A DNA stretch of 64,000 nucleotides from CAMLFJ01 sp040902305 (GTDB taxonomy: Bacteria > Methylomirabilota > Methylomirabilia > Rokubacteriales > CSP1-6), in contig JBBDXN010000111.1 of the NCBI GenBank assembly GCA_040902305.1, forward strand, positions 35,828 through 99,827, written 5' to 3'. This document shows positions 30,755-41,460 of this stretch, one piece after another (position 1 is the first letter of the stretch; every line of letters begins with the position of its first letter). The notes beneath the pieces were generated by a model. It was given only the letters and a program-made list of their open reading frames with translations, had not been told where the DNA came from and made no database searches. The position numbers were made by a program, and so were the translations under genes.

Positions 30755-33700
30755 ATGATCAACTGGCTGATCGAGACCTCGCTCCGGAACCGCGTCCTGG
30801 TGGTCGCGGCGTTCCTGCTCCTGGCCGGCTGGGGGTACTGGGCGCTGCGGACCACGCCGATCGACGCGATCCCTGATCTCTCGGACAACCAGGTGATCGT
30901 CTTCACGGACTGGCCGGGCCGGTCGCCCCAGGAAGTGGAGGACCAGATCACCTACCCGCTCACGGTGAGCCTGCAGGGCCTGCCGGGCGTGCGCGTGGTC
31001 CGGTCCTCCTCCGCCTTCGGCTTCTCGATGATCAACGTGATCTTCGAGGATCAAGTGGATCTCTACTTCGCGCGCTCCCGGGTGCTCGAGCGTCTCAATC
31101 TCCTCACGAAGGCACTGCCCGGCGGCGTGGTCCCGACGCTGGGGCCCGACGCCACCGGCGTGGGGCACGTCTTCTGGTACACGGTTGAAGGCCAGGGGCA
31201 GTCGCTGCGCGATCTCCGCTCGATCCAGGACTGGTTCATCCGCTATCAGCTCAACGCGGTGCCCGGAGTCGCCGAGGTCGCGAGCGTGGGCGGCATGGTC
31301 CGGCAGTACCAGATCGACGTGGACCCCAAGCGGCTCCGGGCCTTCAAGATCCCGCTCTCCGGCGTGGTGGACGCGGTCATGCGCAGCAACCGCAACGTGG
31401 GCGGCAACGTGGTCGAGGGCAGCGGCACCTGGTCCGTGATCCGCGGCCTCGGCCTCGTCGAGAGCGCCAAGGACCTCGAGCAGGTCGTCATCGGCGCCGA
31501 GAACGGGGTGCCGATCTTCGTCCGCCAGGTCGCCGACGTGCAGGTCGGCGACGCCTTCCGGGCGGCGGCGCTGGTGAAGGGCACCGACGAGGCGGTCGGC
31601 GGCGTCGTGGTGGCCCGCTACGGGGTCAGCACCGTGGACGTGATCGCCCGCGTCAAGGAGAAGATCGCGGCGCTGCAGGCGGGGCTGCCGCCCGGGGTGC
31701 GGATCGTTCCCTTTTACGACCGCTCGGCCCTGATCGAGCGGGCGGCGGCCACCCTCAAGCGAGCGTTGATCGAGGAGGCGGTCGTCGTCACGCTCGTCAA
31801 TATCCTGTTCCTCCTCCATCTGCGCTCGGTCCTCATCGTGACGATCCCGATCCCCCTCGCGGTGCTCACCGCGTTCCTGTTCATGCGCTACCTGGGGATC
31901 ACCTCGAACATCATGTCGCTGGCCGGCATCGCCATCGCCATCGGCGTCCTCGTCGACGCGGCCATCGTGGTCACCGAGAACGCGTTCCGCTTCATCGAGA
32001 AGCGCGGGGTCGACACCCGGGACGGCCGGGCCGTCGCCGCCACCGTCCTCGACGCGACGCGGCTGGTGGGGCGGCCGATCTTCTTCTCGATGGCGATCAT
32101 CATCCTGGCCTTCATCCCGGTGTTCGCCCTGACCGGCCAGGAGGGCAAGCTGTTCCATCCGCTCGCCTTCACCAAGACCTTCGCCATGGTCGGGGCCACC
32201 ATCCTGTCCGTGACGCTCGTGCCGGTGCTGTGCACGCTGCTGATCGGCGGGAAGGTCCGGGGCGAGGAGGCCAACCCGATCATGCGGCCGCTGGTCTGGC
32301 TGTATCGACCGGCCCTCGGCTGGGCGCTCCGCCACCGTCTCCTCACCCTGGCCGCCGCGGTCCTGGTCCTGGCCGGGGCGGTCGGCCTGGCGCCCCGGAT
32401 CGGCAGCGAGTTCATGCCCCCGCTGAACGAGGGCGATCTCTTGTTCATGCCGATCACGGACCCGGCGGTGTCGCTGCCCCAGGCGATCGAGATCACCCGG
32501 AAGCAGAACGCGGCCATCCAGTCGGTGCCGGAGGTCGCGCAGGTCGTGGCCAAGATCGCTCGCGCCGACACCTCGACGGATCCAGCGCCGCTGAACATGA
32601 CCGAGACCATCGTCAACCTGAAGCCGGAGGCGCAATGGCGGCCGGGCATGACCCGGGAGACGATCATCGGGGAGCTGGATGCGGCGGCGAGCCTCCCCGG
32701 GGTCGCCAACATCTGGACCCAGCCAATCATCAACCGCATCAACATGCTGACCACCGGCATCCGCTCCGAGGTCGGCATCAAGGTCTTCGGGGACGACCTC
32801 AAGGTCCTCGAGGAGCGCGCGCGGACGGTCGCCGACGTGGTCCGCAAGATCCCCGGGGCCGCCGACGTCTACCCGGAGCAGGTCACCGGCGCCCCCTATC
32901 TGGACATTCGCGTGAACCGGGAGTCGGCCGCGCGGTACGGGATCACGGTCGGGGCGATCCAGGACGTGATCGAGACCGCGGTGGGGGAGACGAACCTCAC
33001 CCTGACGATCGAGGGGCGGCAGCGGTTCCCGGTTCGCGTGCGCTATGCCTCGCAGTACCGGCAGACCCCGGAGGCCCTCGGCAGCGTCCTGGTCGGCGCC
33101 CCCGGCGGCGCCCAGATCCCCCTCGGCCAGCTCGCGGAGATCCGGCCGGTGAGCGGCCCGGCCATGATCTCGAGCGAGAACGGCCTTCTCGTCGTCACCG
33201 TGCTCCTGAACGTCCGCGGGCGCGACGTCGGAAGCTTCGTGGAGGAAGCGCGCCGGATCGTGGCCGAAACGGTCCGGCTGCCCAAGGGCTCGTACATCGA
33301 GTGGAGCGGCCAGTATGAGAACGAGGTCCGGGCCCGGCAGCGGCTCAAGATCGTCATCCCGGTGGTCCTGCTCGTGATCTTCATGCTGCTCTACCTGGTC
33401 TACCGGTCCTTCTGGGACGCCGGCCAGGTGCTCCTGGCGGTGCCGTTCGGGCTGGCGGGCGGGATCTACCTGCTGTACGCCCTCGGCTACAATTTCTCGG
33501 TGGCGGTCTGGGTCGGCTTCATCGCCCTGTTCGGGACCGCGGTCCAGACCGCGGTGGTGATGGTGATCTATCTCGACGAGGCGGTGAGCCGGAAACGGGA
33601 GGAGCTGGGCGGACGGCTCTCGCGCGCGGCGCTGCGCGAGGCGGTGATGGAAGGGGCGCTGTTGCGGCTCCGGCCCAAAGTGATGACGGTCTCCACCGTG

Positions 33701-34318
33701 GTGGCGAGCCTGCTGCCGATCATGTGGAGCCACTCGGCCGGGTCCGAGGTGATGAAGCCGCTGGCGACGCCGGTGCTGGGCGGCATGGTCAGCTCGCTCA
33801 TCCTCGTGCTGATCGTCACGCCCGTCCTCTTCTCGTGGCTCCGGGAGCGCGAGCTGAGCCGGGCCGAACGGATGACTGAACCACACACGAACAAGGAGGG
33901 ATCGATGGGACGAGTGACGACGGTGATCGTGCTGGCGATGGTCCTGCTGGGGGGCGGGCTCGCGGGAGCAGTCGGGGCTCAGGGGATGAAGGTCATCCAG
34001 ACCCAGAAGACGAAGGACGCGGTGGTCACGCTCAAGAGCGAGACGGGTCAGTGGAAGCAGGGGCCGAATGCGTTCGTCGTCGAATTCACATCGCCGGATG
34101 GCAAGCCGCTCGATGCCGGGAAGGCGACCCTCAGCACCAGCATGGTCATGCCCGGCATGGCCCCGATGATCGCGGGGGCGACGCTGTCGCCGGACAAGGC
34201 GCCCGGCCGCTATGCCGGGACCATCAGCTTCCCGGACGGCGGAGCCCGGCAGGTGACGGTGACCTGGGACGGGCCCGGCGGCAAGGGCTCGGCGAAGTTC
34301 TCCGTCCCGGTCCGGTAG
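30755..34318 (+). CDS. cusA: CusA/CzcA-family RND heavy-metal pump fused to a YtkA-like domain
   Basis: Inner-membrane RND exporter (residues 1 to about 1045) plus an extra C-terminal domain; 1187 aa in total. RND signs are MINWLIETSLRNRVLVVAAF, PGRSPQEVEDQITYPL, the proton-relay helix GIAIAIGVLVD401AAIVVTEN (equivalent to the essential Asp405 of E. coli CusA), GSEFMPPLNEGDLLFM and TPVLFSWLRER. Residues about 1051-1187 begin with a perfect Sec-signal-like segment and read as a YtkA/FixH-like beta domain (STSMVMPGMAP). A ribosome site GGAGGG stands 5 bases before the internal ATG at 33905, so the domain may also be made alone. CusC- and CusB-like genes follow. Exports Cu/Ag or divalent metals. 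Confidence 0.92.
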   Translation: MINWLIETSLRNRVLVVAAFLLLAGWGYWALRTTPIDAIPDLSDNQVIVFTDWPGRSPQEVEDQITYPLTVSLQGLPGVRVVRSSSAFGFSMINVIFEDQVDLYFARSRVLERLNLLTKALPGGVVPTLGPDATGVGHVFWYTVEGQGQSLRDLRSIQDWFIRYQLNAVPGVAEVASVGGMVRQYQIDVDPKRLRAFKIPLSGVVDAVMRSNRNVGGNVVEGSGTWSVIRGLGLVESAKDLEQVVIGAENGVPIFVRQVADVQVGDAFRAAALVKGTDEAVGGVVVARYGVSTVDVIARVKEKIAALQAGLPPGVRIVPFYDRSALIERAAATLKRALIEEAVVVTLVNILFLLHLRSVLIVTIPIPLAVLTAFLFMRYLGITSNIMSLAGIAIAIGVLVDAAIVVTENAFRFIEKRGVDTRDGRAVAATVLDATRLVGRPIFFSMAIIILAFIPVFALTGQEGKLFHPLAFTKTFAMVGATILSVTLVPVLCTLLIGGKVRGEEANPIMRPLVWLYRPALGWALRHRLLTLAAAVLVLAGAVGLAPRIGSEFMPPLNEGDLLFMPITDPAVSLPQAIEITRKQNAAIQSVPEVAQVVAKIARADTSTDPAPLNMTETIVNLKPEAQWRPGMTRETIIGELDAAASLPGVANIWTQPIINRINMLTTGIRSEVGIKVFGDDLKVLEERARTVADVVRKIPGAADVYPEQVTGAPYLDIRVNRESAARYGITVGAIQDVIETAVGETNLTLTIEGRQRFPVRVRYASQYRQTPEALGSVLVGAPGGAQIPLGQLAEIRPVSGPAMISSENGLLVVTVLLNVRGRDVGSFVEEARRIVAETVRLPKGSYIEWSGQYENEVRARQRLKIVIPVVLLVIFMLLYLVYRSFWDAGQVLLAVPFGLAGGIYLLYALGYNFSVAVWVGFIALFGTAVQTAVVMVIYLDEAVSRKREELGGRLSRAALREAVMEGALLRLRPKVMTVSTVVASLLPIMWSHSAGSEVMKPLATPVLGGMVSSLILVLIVTPVLFSWLRERELSRAERMTEPHTNKEGSMGRVTTVIVLAMVLLGGGLAGAVGAQGMKVIQTQKTKDAVVTLKSETGQWKQGPNAFVVEFTSPDGKPLDAGKATLSTSMVMPGMAPMIAGATLSPDKAPGRYAGTISFPDGGARQVTVTWDGPGGKGSAKFSVPVR
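33905..34318 (+). CDS. Possible independently translated YtkA-like secreted protein inside the RND frame
   Basis: Starting at the ATG at 33905, directly after AAGGAGGGATCG, the last 137 codons give a complete small exported protein: signal peptide with cleavage near GAVGAQG, then a YtkA-like fold (AVVTLKSETGQWKQGPNAFV and GRYAGTISFPDGGARQVTV). The frame is continuous with the pump because no stop codon separates them. Whether both products exist, or the pump's stop was lost, cannot be told from sequence. Confidence 0.5.
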   Translation: MGRVTTVIVLAMVLLGGGLAGAVGAQGMKVIQTQKTKDAVVTLKSETGQWKQGPNAFVVEFTSPDGKPLDAGKATLSTSMVMPGMAPMIAGATLSPDKAPGRYAGTISFPDGGARQVTVTWDGPGGKGSAKFSVPVR

Positions 34319-34328
34319 GAGACGCGGC

Positions 34329-35624
34329 GTGTCGGGCCGGCGGGTCCTGATGCTGACCGTGATGTGCTCGTCCCTGGTCCTCGAGCCGTGGCGTGCCGCG
34401 GCTCAGGATCAGCCGGCTCTCGGGGTCTACACGATCGACGCGCTCGTGACCAAGGCGCTTCGGGACAATCCGGAGGTGGCCGCGGCGCGCGCCGAGGTCG
34501 ATGCGGGGAGAGGTCGAGTGACCCAGGCCGGCCTCCGGCCCAATCCGACGCTCGAGCTGGGCGGGCAGAAGGCGCTCAGTCCCGACAATAACGTCACGGT
34601 CGGCCTCAGCCTCCCGCTCGACCTCAACGGGCGGAAGGCGGGCCGGGTCGGAGTCGCGGAGCGCGATCTGGAGATGAAGCAGGCTCAGCTCGCGGACCGC
34701 GAGCGCCGGCTCTCCGCTGAGGTCCGGATGAAGGCGGCCGACCTGCTGGCGGCCCGCCGGGACCTCCAGGTCAACGACGAGCTGTTGAGCGCGAACCGGG
34801 AGGCGCTGGGCCTGGTCGGCGAGCAGGTCAGGCGGGGCGCCATACCCGCCCTCGAGGAGAACCTGCTGCTGGTCGAGGTGAACCGGCTGGACGCGAGTCG
34901 CCGGCTGCTGGAAGGCCGCGCCGAGATCTACTCCCTCCAGCTGAGGGCCCTGGCCGCGCTGCCCGACGAGGCGCCCTTCTCGCTCGCGGGCCAGCTCGAG
35001 CCCGCGGTGTCGGTCCCGGATCGGGGCGCCGCGGTGGTCAGCGCGCTCGAGCAGCGCGCCGACCTCCGGGCCGCCCGCGCGGAAGGCGCGATGGCGCGGG
35101 CGAAGGTGCTCAGGGAGCAGGCGGAGGGGCGCTGGGACGCGAGCGTCTCGGTGGGCTATCAGCGGCAGGAGATGGGCTTCGGCCTCAACGGTCTCACCGA
35201 CCGGGGCGGGGTCCGGCCGATCCAGGACACCTTCCACTTCTTCGGCGGTGGGGTGAGCGTCATGCTGCCGGTCCGGAATCAGAATCAGGGCAACGTCGCC
35301 GCGGCGCGGGCCGAGGCGGTCGCCGCCGACCGGCGTGTCGAGCTGGCCTCACTGGTCATCCGGCAGGAAGTCGCCTCCGCGTTCACGCAGTACGACGCGG
35401 CCCGGCGGTCGCTCGAGATCTACGCGCGGGGCGTGCGGGACGTGGCGCGGCAGAACCTCGACGTGGTGCGGCGGACGTACCAGCTCGGCCGGACGACGCT
35501 GCTCGACGTGATCAGCGAGCAGCGCCGCTACATCGAGATCGAGATGGGCTACACCGAGGCGCTGAAGCAGGTCTATGGCGCGGCGGTGGAGATCGAGCGG
35601 GCCCTCGGGGGTCCCGCGCGATGA
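34329..35624 (+). CDS. CusC/CzcC-like outer membrane factor
   Basis: 431 aa. Signal peptide (cleavage near WRAAAQ), two outer-efflux repeats of long helices: EVAAARAEVDAGRGRVTQAG, GLRPNPTLELGGQKALSP and a second RNQNQGNVAAARAEAVAA. No lipobox Cys, unlike the module A homologue. It begins with GTG and its stop overlaps the CusB-like start (ATGA). It supplies the outer-membrane channel for the RND pump encoded just before it. Confidence 0.9.
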   Translation: MSGRRVLMLTVMCSSLVLEPWRAAAQDQPALGVYTIDALVTKALRDNPEVAAARAEVDAGRGRVTQAGLRPNPTLELGGQKALSPDNNVTVGLSLPLDLNGRKAGRVGVAERDLEMKQAQLADRERRLSAEVRMKAADLLAARRDLQVNDELLSANREALGLVGEQVRRGAIPALEENLLLVEVNRLDASRRLLEGRAEIYSLQLRALAALPDEAPFSLAGQLEPAVSVPDRGAAVVSALEQRADLRAARAEGAMARAKVLREQAEGRWDASVSVGYQRQEMGFGLNGLTDRGGVRPIQDTFHFFGGGVSVMLPVRNQNQGNVAAARAEAVAADRRVELASLVIRQEVASAFTQYDAARRSLEIYARGVRDVARQNLDVVRRTYQLGRTTLLDVISEQRRYIEIEMGYTEALKQVYGAAVEIERALGGPAR

Positions 35625-36877
35625 GAGGAGGCGGCCGGGTCGGGCGAGCGCTGCTGGGGCTGCTGGTCGCGGCGTTTCTGGTGGCCACCGGAGCCGTCGG
35701 AGCCGTCGTCGCGAGGCGATACACGGGCGAATCCGCCACGTCGCCGGCCGCGACCACCGCGGCGACGCCGACCAGTCCCGCCCCGAGTGCGGCACCGGTC
35801 CCTGACCCGGCCGCGGACGTGGAGGTCTTACTTGCCTCCGACGCGCTGGTCAGGATCGGACTCAAGACGGCCATCGTGACCGCGACCGAAAGACAGGCCA
35901 CCATCCAGATCCCGGGCGCCGTGATGGCGAACGCCTACCGCGAGGTCAAGGTGACCCCGGTCGCGAGCGGGATCGTGACCAGGACGCACGTGGAGCTCGG
36001 GACCGCGGTGAAGCGCGGCGCGCCCCTGCTCACTCTGTTCAGCCCCGAGCTGGCGGAGGCGCAGACGAAGTACCTCTCCATGTCGGCGATGCTGAAGGCG
36101 GACCATCAGAAGCTCCAGCGGACGACCGAGCTCGTGAAGATCGGCGCCGCCAGCCGGCAGGAGCTGGAAGAGGTCACGGCGGTTCACGAGGGCCGCGCGA
36201 CCGAGGTCGAGGCGGCCCGGCAGCGGCTGCTCCTCCTGGGGCTCGGCCCCGCGCAGCTCCAGGCCCTGAGGAGCCCGAGCCAGGTAGTATCGACGGTATT
36301 GGTGCCGGCTCCGATTGATGGGGTGATCACGGCACGCTCGGCCAACCTGGGCCAGGTCGTGGGGATGGGCCAGGAGCTGATGGTCGTCACCGATCTCTCC
36401 CAGGTCTGGGTGCTGGGTGATCTGTACGAGCAGGACTTCCGCGCGGTCCGGGTCGGCTCCGAGGCCGCGCTCAGCCCCGCGGCCTACCCGGGCCTCACGC
36501 TGCGGGGGCGGGTGAGCTACATCGATCCGCGCGTCGATCCGCAGGCGCGCACGGCCAAGCTCCGAGTGGAGGTCCCGAACGCCGACGGCCGGCTGCGGCT
36601 CGGGATGTACGTGTCGATGGCCTTCGTCACCCGGACGGGGGAGCGAAGGCTGGTGGTGCCGCGCGCGGCGGTGCAGACGCTGGGCGATCGGCAGGTCGTC
36701 TTTCTCCCGGTCAAGGACGAGGAGGGCAAGTTCGTCCAGCGGACGGTGAGGCTGGGCGAGCCGGTGGGCGAGGCGGGCTACGCGGTCCTCGCCGGACTGA
36801 GCCCGGGCGACGTGGTGGTGACCGAGGGCAGCTTCTTCCTGCGCGCTGAAGGCCTGCGCAACAGCCCCTCAACCTAG
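35621..36877 (+). CDS. CusB-like periplasmic adaptor (membrane fusion protein)
   Basis: 418 aa. N-terminal anchor (about 8-30), Ala/Pro/Thr linker, beta-barrel and lipoyl halves (GAVMANAYREVKVTPVASGI, VPAPIDGVITARSANLGQVV), a helical hairpin (LSMSAMLKADHQKLQRTTEL) and a membrane-proximal domain (GDVVVTEGSFFLRAEG). The Met-containing helical region and order pump-OMF-adaptor fit Cus/Czc systems. It links the RND pump to the outer membrane factor. A shortened paralogue follows at 37131. Confidence 0.92.
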   Translation: MRGGGRVGRALLGLLVAAFLVATGAVGAVVARRYTGESATSPAATTAATPTSPAPSAAPVPDPAADVEVLLASDALVRIGLKTAIVTATERQATIQIPGAVMANAYREVKVTPVASGIVTRTHVELGTAVKRGAPLLTLFSPELAEAQTKYLSMSAMLKADHQKLQRTTELVKIGAASRQELEEVTAVHEGRATEVEAARQRLLLLGLGPAQLQALRSPSQVVSTVLVPAPIDGVITARSANLGQVVGMGQELMVVTDLSQVWVLGDLYEQDFRAVRVGSEAALSPAAYPGLTLRGRVSYIDPRVDPQARTAKLRVEVPNADGRLRLGMYVSMAFVTRTGERRLVVPRAAVQTLGDRQVVFLPVKDEEGKFVQRTVRLGEPVGEAGYAVLAGLSPGDVVVTEGSFFLRAEGLRNSPST

Positions 36878-36946
36878 GCCTACGCCTCGTACCCGTGCTC
36901 CCCATTTGCCGCCTGAGTTCCAGTCGGGCTGCGGCTGATCTGCATC

Positions 36947-37114
36947 GTGTCTCATGGGGCTACCTTCACGGCGAAGAACGTCGCGTAGGACGTCACGGCC
37001 CGTGAAGAGCTGGTCGCCAAGACGGGGCGCATTGTTGTCCCCGTGATCACCGTGGACGACGAGGGGATTGCTGGTTTTGACCGGGGCCGTTTTCAGCGGC
37101 TCCTCGGGATATGA
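36947..37114 (+). pseudogene. Glutaredoxin remnant with nonsense mutation
   Basis: The frame reads VSHGATFTAKNVA, TAG, DVTAREELVAKTGRIVVPVI, TVDDEGIAGFDRGRFQRLLG. This is the C-terminal two thirds of a glutaredoxin (cis-Pro in VVPVI, then GFDRxRF). The TAG at 36986-36988 replaces a Glu codon by one base, and the CPxC active site is missing upstream. It is a dead fragment between two adaptor genes. Confidence 0.75.
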
Positions 37115-37130
37115 CGCGGGCCGTTGTTCG

Positions 37131-38255
37131 ATGTCCGGACTGTCACTGCTCGCTCCCATGTCGGCGTCGGTTGAGCCGGCACCCGCTCCCACCGCCGCAG
37201 GCGACACCGAGATCCTGATCCCGCCCGAGGTGGTGGCCCGCACCGGGCTCAGGACGGCGATCGTCGCCGCGGCGGACGTGGGCGCGGCCGTCACCGTTCC
37301 CGGGACGGTCATGCCGAACGCCTACCGGGAGGTCAAGGTCACTCCGATCGCGGGCGGGATCCTCACCACGATTCACGCGGAGCTCGGGGCCAGCGCACCG
37401 CGCGGGGCGCCACTCGCCACGGTCTTCAGCTCGGAGCTGGCGGACGCGCAGACGCGATATCTTTCCATGCGCGCCATGCTGGAGGCGGACCACAAGAAGC
37501 TCGAGCGCACGGAACGGCTGGTCGCCATCGGCGCGGCGAGCCGGCAGGAGTTGGAGGAGGTCACGGCTGTTCACACGGGCCACGAGACAGAAGTGGCGGC
37601 GGCCCGCCAGCGACTTCTTCTGCTGGGCCTGACCCCGCGGGAGGTCAGCGGATTGACGGACCCGAGCAAAATCGTCTCCCAGGTCGTGGTCCCGGCGCCG
37701 ATCGGCGGCGTGGTGACGGCACGGTCGGCCAATCCCGGCCAGGTCGTCACCATGGGGCAGGAGCTATTCGTCGTCACCGATCTCGGCACCGTCTGGCTCG
37801 TCGGGGATCTCTACGAGCAGGATCTCGCAACGGTCCGCGTTGGCTCTGCGGCGGCAGTTACCACGGCCGCCTCTCCCGGATCGGAATTCCGCGGCCGCGT
37901 GAGCTACATCGATCCCCGAGTGGATCCTCAGACTCGCACCGCCAAGGTCCGGGTGGAAGTTTCGAACCCGGGGGGCCGTATCCGGCTCGGGATGTACGTC
38001 AACATGGTGTTTGCCGAAGCCGGCGGTCAGCGGCAGGTGGTCGTTCCTCGCGCGGCGGTTCAGTCGATGGGGGATCAGTCGGTCGTGTTCCTACCGGTCG
38101 CGGGAGAGGAAGGCAAATTCCTTCGACGCAAGGTCAAACTCGGGCCCGCGTCGGGGGACTCCTACGTCGTCCTCGAAGGGCTCCGCGCAGGAGATACCGT
38201 CGTCACCGACGGCAGCTTTCTCCTCCGCGCGGAGGCGGCTAGAAGCGGCTCGTAG
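37131..38255 (+). CDS. Second CusB-like adaptor, N-terminally truncated paralogue
   Basis: 374 aa. The body is closely similar to the adaptor at 35621 (MPNAYREVKVTPIAGGI, LSMRAMLEADHKKLERTERL, VVPAPIGGVVTARSANPGQV, RVSYIDPRVDPQTRTAKVRV). The N-terminus (MSGLSLLAPMSASVEPAPAP) has no signal peptide or anchor, so export is doubtful. The frame upstream belongs to glutaredoxin debris. It looks like the remnant of a duplicated efflux operon whose pump and channel were lost. It could be expressed but is probably not functional alone. Confidence 0.75.
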   Translation: MSGLSLLAPMSASVEPAPAPTAAGDTEILIPPEVVARTGLRTAIVAAADVGAAVTVPGTVMPNAYREVKVTPIAGGILTTIHAELGASAPRGAPLATVFSSELADAQTRYLSMRAMLEADHKKLERTERLVAIGAASRQELEEVTAVHTGHETEVAAARQRLLLLGLTPREVSGLTDPSKIVSQVVVPAPIGGVVTARSANPGQVVTMGQELFVVTDLGTVWLVGDLYEQDLATVRVGSAAAVTTAASPGSEFRGRVSYIDPRVDPQTRTAKVRVEVSNPGGRIRLGMYVNMVFAEAGGQRQVVVPRAAVQSMGDQSVVFLPVAGEEGKFLRRKVKLGPASGDSYVVLEGLRAGDTVVTDGSFLLRAEAARSGS

Positions 38256-38639
38256 TGCCCTTGGTGGATCACCCGTGCTTCCCCAAGGGTATTGGCCGGC
38301 CGTCCTCCCATTGCGGCCATGCGCGCGAGCTGGCGAAGGTACGTTCAAGGTCAGCCAGAGCCTGCGCAAATCGCACGGCCTGCGTCTGACGGCGTCACCC
38401 AGCGCTCGAACCTCGCGCGACTAGTGGCACCGCGCCGAGCGCGGTCGCCGCCGTTGCCCGTCAGCAGGCCCGCGACGCCGGTTGGGTGCCCGCACCGGCT
38501 GTGGGGATCGCAAGCCTCCCAAGAGAGGGCGGTCCTACCGCTTTCCCCACACGCAGGAGCGACGCTTGGCTTGGGCGTGCCGAGCACTCGGCACCCGTCC
38601 AGGATTGGAAGTCCTCGTCTGCCGGTCCGGCTGATTTCA

Positions 38640-38945
38640 GGTGAATTGAAGAACCGGAGGCGGCTCCCGGGATTTGCGCTGGAGCGCAAGCAGGTAGGAG
38701 ATCGCGCAGAACTGTACTCGGTCCAAACAGAGCGGAGTCGGATCGCGAACCCATCTGTGATCGCGTGGGTAGCACGTGAATCCGATACGCTTGGCTGGGA
38801 TGTTGAAGACCGGTCGGTGACACCTCACCGCTGTGTCGAAGTAAAGGGGCGGCGTGATGGCGAGGTGATCTTTTACTTGTCGGAGAACGAATGGAGGCGG
38901 GCCCATGAGTTGGGCGGAAGACCTCCGTCGAGAGCCGGCCCTTGA
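38640..38945 (+). pseudogene. DUF3883-domain fragment
   Basis: In one frame the sequence reads ERKQVGDRAELYSVQTERSR, VIAWVARESDTLGWDVEDRS, CVEVKGRRDGEVIFYLSENE then WRRAHELG. GWDV...EVKG...LSENEWRRA is the core of DUF3883, a nuclease-fold-like domain often at the C-terminus of restriction or antiviral helicases. No proper start or upstream helicase exists, and the frame breaks right after ELGG. It is probably a leftover of a lost defence gene. Confidence 0.6.
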
Positions 38946-39292
38946 GTATGCGGCTCTGCGCGCTGCCGGATACCCGCTCATCATCAAGGATTTCGCGGCG
39001 CAGTTTGCGGCAGGTTTGTGGGTCGCGACGGCAACTCGATGGCGGGTGATGCGGGCGGGCACGTCCGGATAGCGCCGCGCCGGGAGACGGGTTGGTGTTG
39101 AGTCGAGGTGGCGGTTCCGACGCTGAAGGCTGCCTCATAACCAAAGGTCGCTGGTTCGGGCCGGCCGTCGATTCCGACCTGCCCGGTGACCTGGGGACAT
39201 GGTGGCCTGGCGCCTGCGCTCCTGCAGGTTCGCTGGCCCAGTCGATCGTGGAGTGTTGGGGGGTGGGTTCGATGCTCAAACGGCTGCTTCGA
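38946..39292. other. Gene-free stretch with a degenerate tRNA-Met-like segment
   Basis: No coding frame is convincing. At about 39125-39180 the plus strand contains CTCATAACC followed by AAAGGTCGCTGGTTCG, the anticodon loop (CAU), variable loop and T-arm of a typical tRNA-Met. The stems no longer pair well and the acceptor is missing. It is best read as a decayed tRNA fragment, possibly the scar of an integration event. Confidence 0.4.
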
Positions 39293-39293
39293 T

Positions 39294-39322
39294 TTGACTT
39301 CGCGCGAGTTGCCGACTACATT
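39294..39322 (+). promoter_or_regulatory. Sigma-70 promoter of groES-groEL
   Basis: TTGACT (39294-39299), 17-base spacer, TACATT (39317-39322). The -10 abuts and partly overlaps the CIRCE operator, the standard arrangement for HrcA-repressed chaperonin genes. Confidence 0.8.
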
Positions 39323-39347
39323 GGCGCTCGAAGTCGTTGAGTGCTAA
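39321..39347 (+). promoter_or_regulatory. CIRCE operator (HrcA binding site)
   Basis: TTGGCGCTC, 9 bases, GAGTGCTAA. The right arm is a perfect consensus; the left has two changes from TTAGCACTC. It lies at the transcription start, 63 bases before groES, so HrcA would repress the operon until heat shock. Confidence 0.9.
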
Positions 39348-39409
39348 GACCCCGCTGATCGGGATCGGCCACCCAGTCCCACCCCTTACAATCGGGAGGC
39401 GCGTTGACC

Positions 39410-39697
39410 ATGAAGATACGTCCGTTGCACGACCGGATCGTCGTCAAGCGGGAGGAGGAGAAGGAAATCAAGAAGGGGGGCATCATCATTCCCGACACCG
39501 CGAAGGAGAAGCCCCAAGAGGGCAAGGTCATCGCGGTGGGCAACGGCCGGGTGACCGAGGATGGCAAGAAGATCCCGCTGGACGTGAAGGCCCGCGACAA
39601 GACCCTCTTCGGCAAGTACTCGGGCTCGGAGGTGAAGATCGACGACGAGGAGTACCTGATCATGAAAGAAGAGGACGTGCTGGCCATCATCGAGTAG
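39410..39697 (+). CDS. groES: Co-chaperonin GroES
   Basis: 95 aa. Typical KIRPLHDRIVVKREEEKE start, mobile loop with KKGGIIIPDTAKEKPQ, and the closing KIDDEEYLIMKEEDVLAIIE. Caps the GroEL cavity in the cytoplasm. The ATG at 39410 is chosen over an in-frame TTG at 39404; GGGAGG lies upstream. groEL follows after 80 bases. Regulated by the CIRCE/HrcA site upstream. Confidence 0.97.
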   Translation: MKIRPLHDRIVVKREEEKEIKKGGIIIPDTAKEKPQEGKVIAVGNGRVTEDGKKIPLDVKARDKTLFGKYSGSEVKIDDEEYLIMKEEDVLAIIE

Positions 39698-39777
39698 CCG
39701 CGCCGCGCGCAGACCGCCAACCCGACCGGACCGCGAGGTCCGGTGCCGTCTATCGCACGATCGAGGAGGAGAACCCG

Positions 39778-41394
<1,617 letters not shown>

Positions 41395-41421
41395 GGCCGG
41401 GCTTCCGAGCCGAGGTATTGC

Positions 41422-41460
41422 GGCCCTTGCCGACAGCGGCAAGGGCCGTATCCTTTTCCG
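41422..41460 (+). terminator. Intrinsic terminator of groES-groEL
   Basis: GGCCCTTGCCG (41422-41432), loop ACAG, CGGCAAGGGCC (41437-41447): an 11-bp perfect stem, followed after a few bases by CCTTTTCC. It lies 27 bases after the groEL stop. Confidence 0.85.

Noticed and set aside
30545..33886. Open minus-strand frame of over 1100 codons opposite the RND pump
   Set aside because: It has a His/Asp/Arg-rich, low-complexity composition typical of the antisense frame of GC-rich genes, no domain, and mirrors a clear CusA gene.
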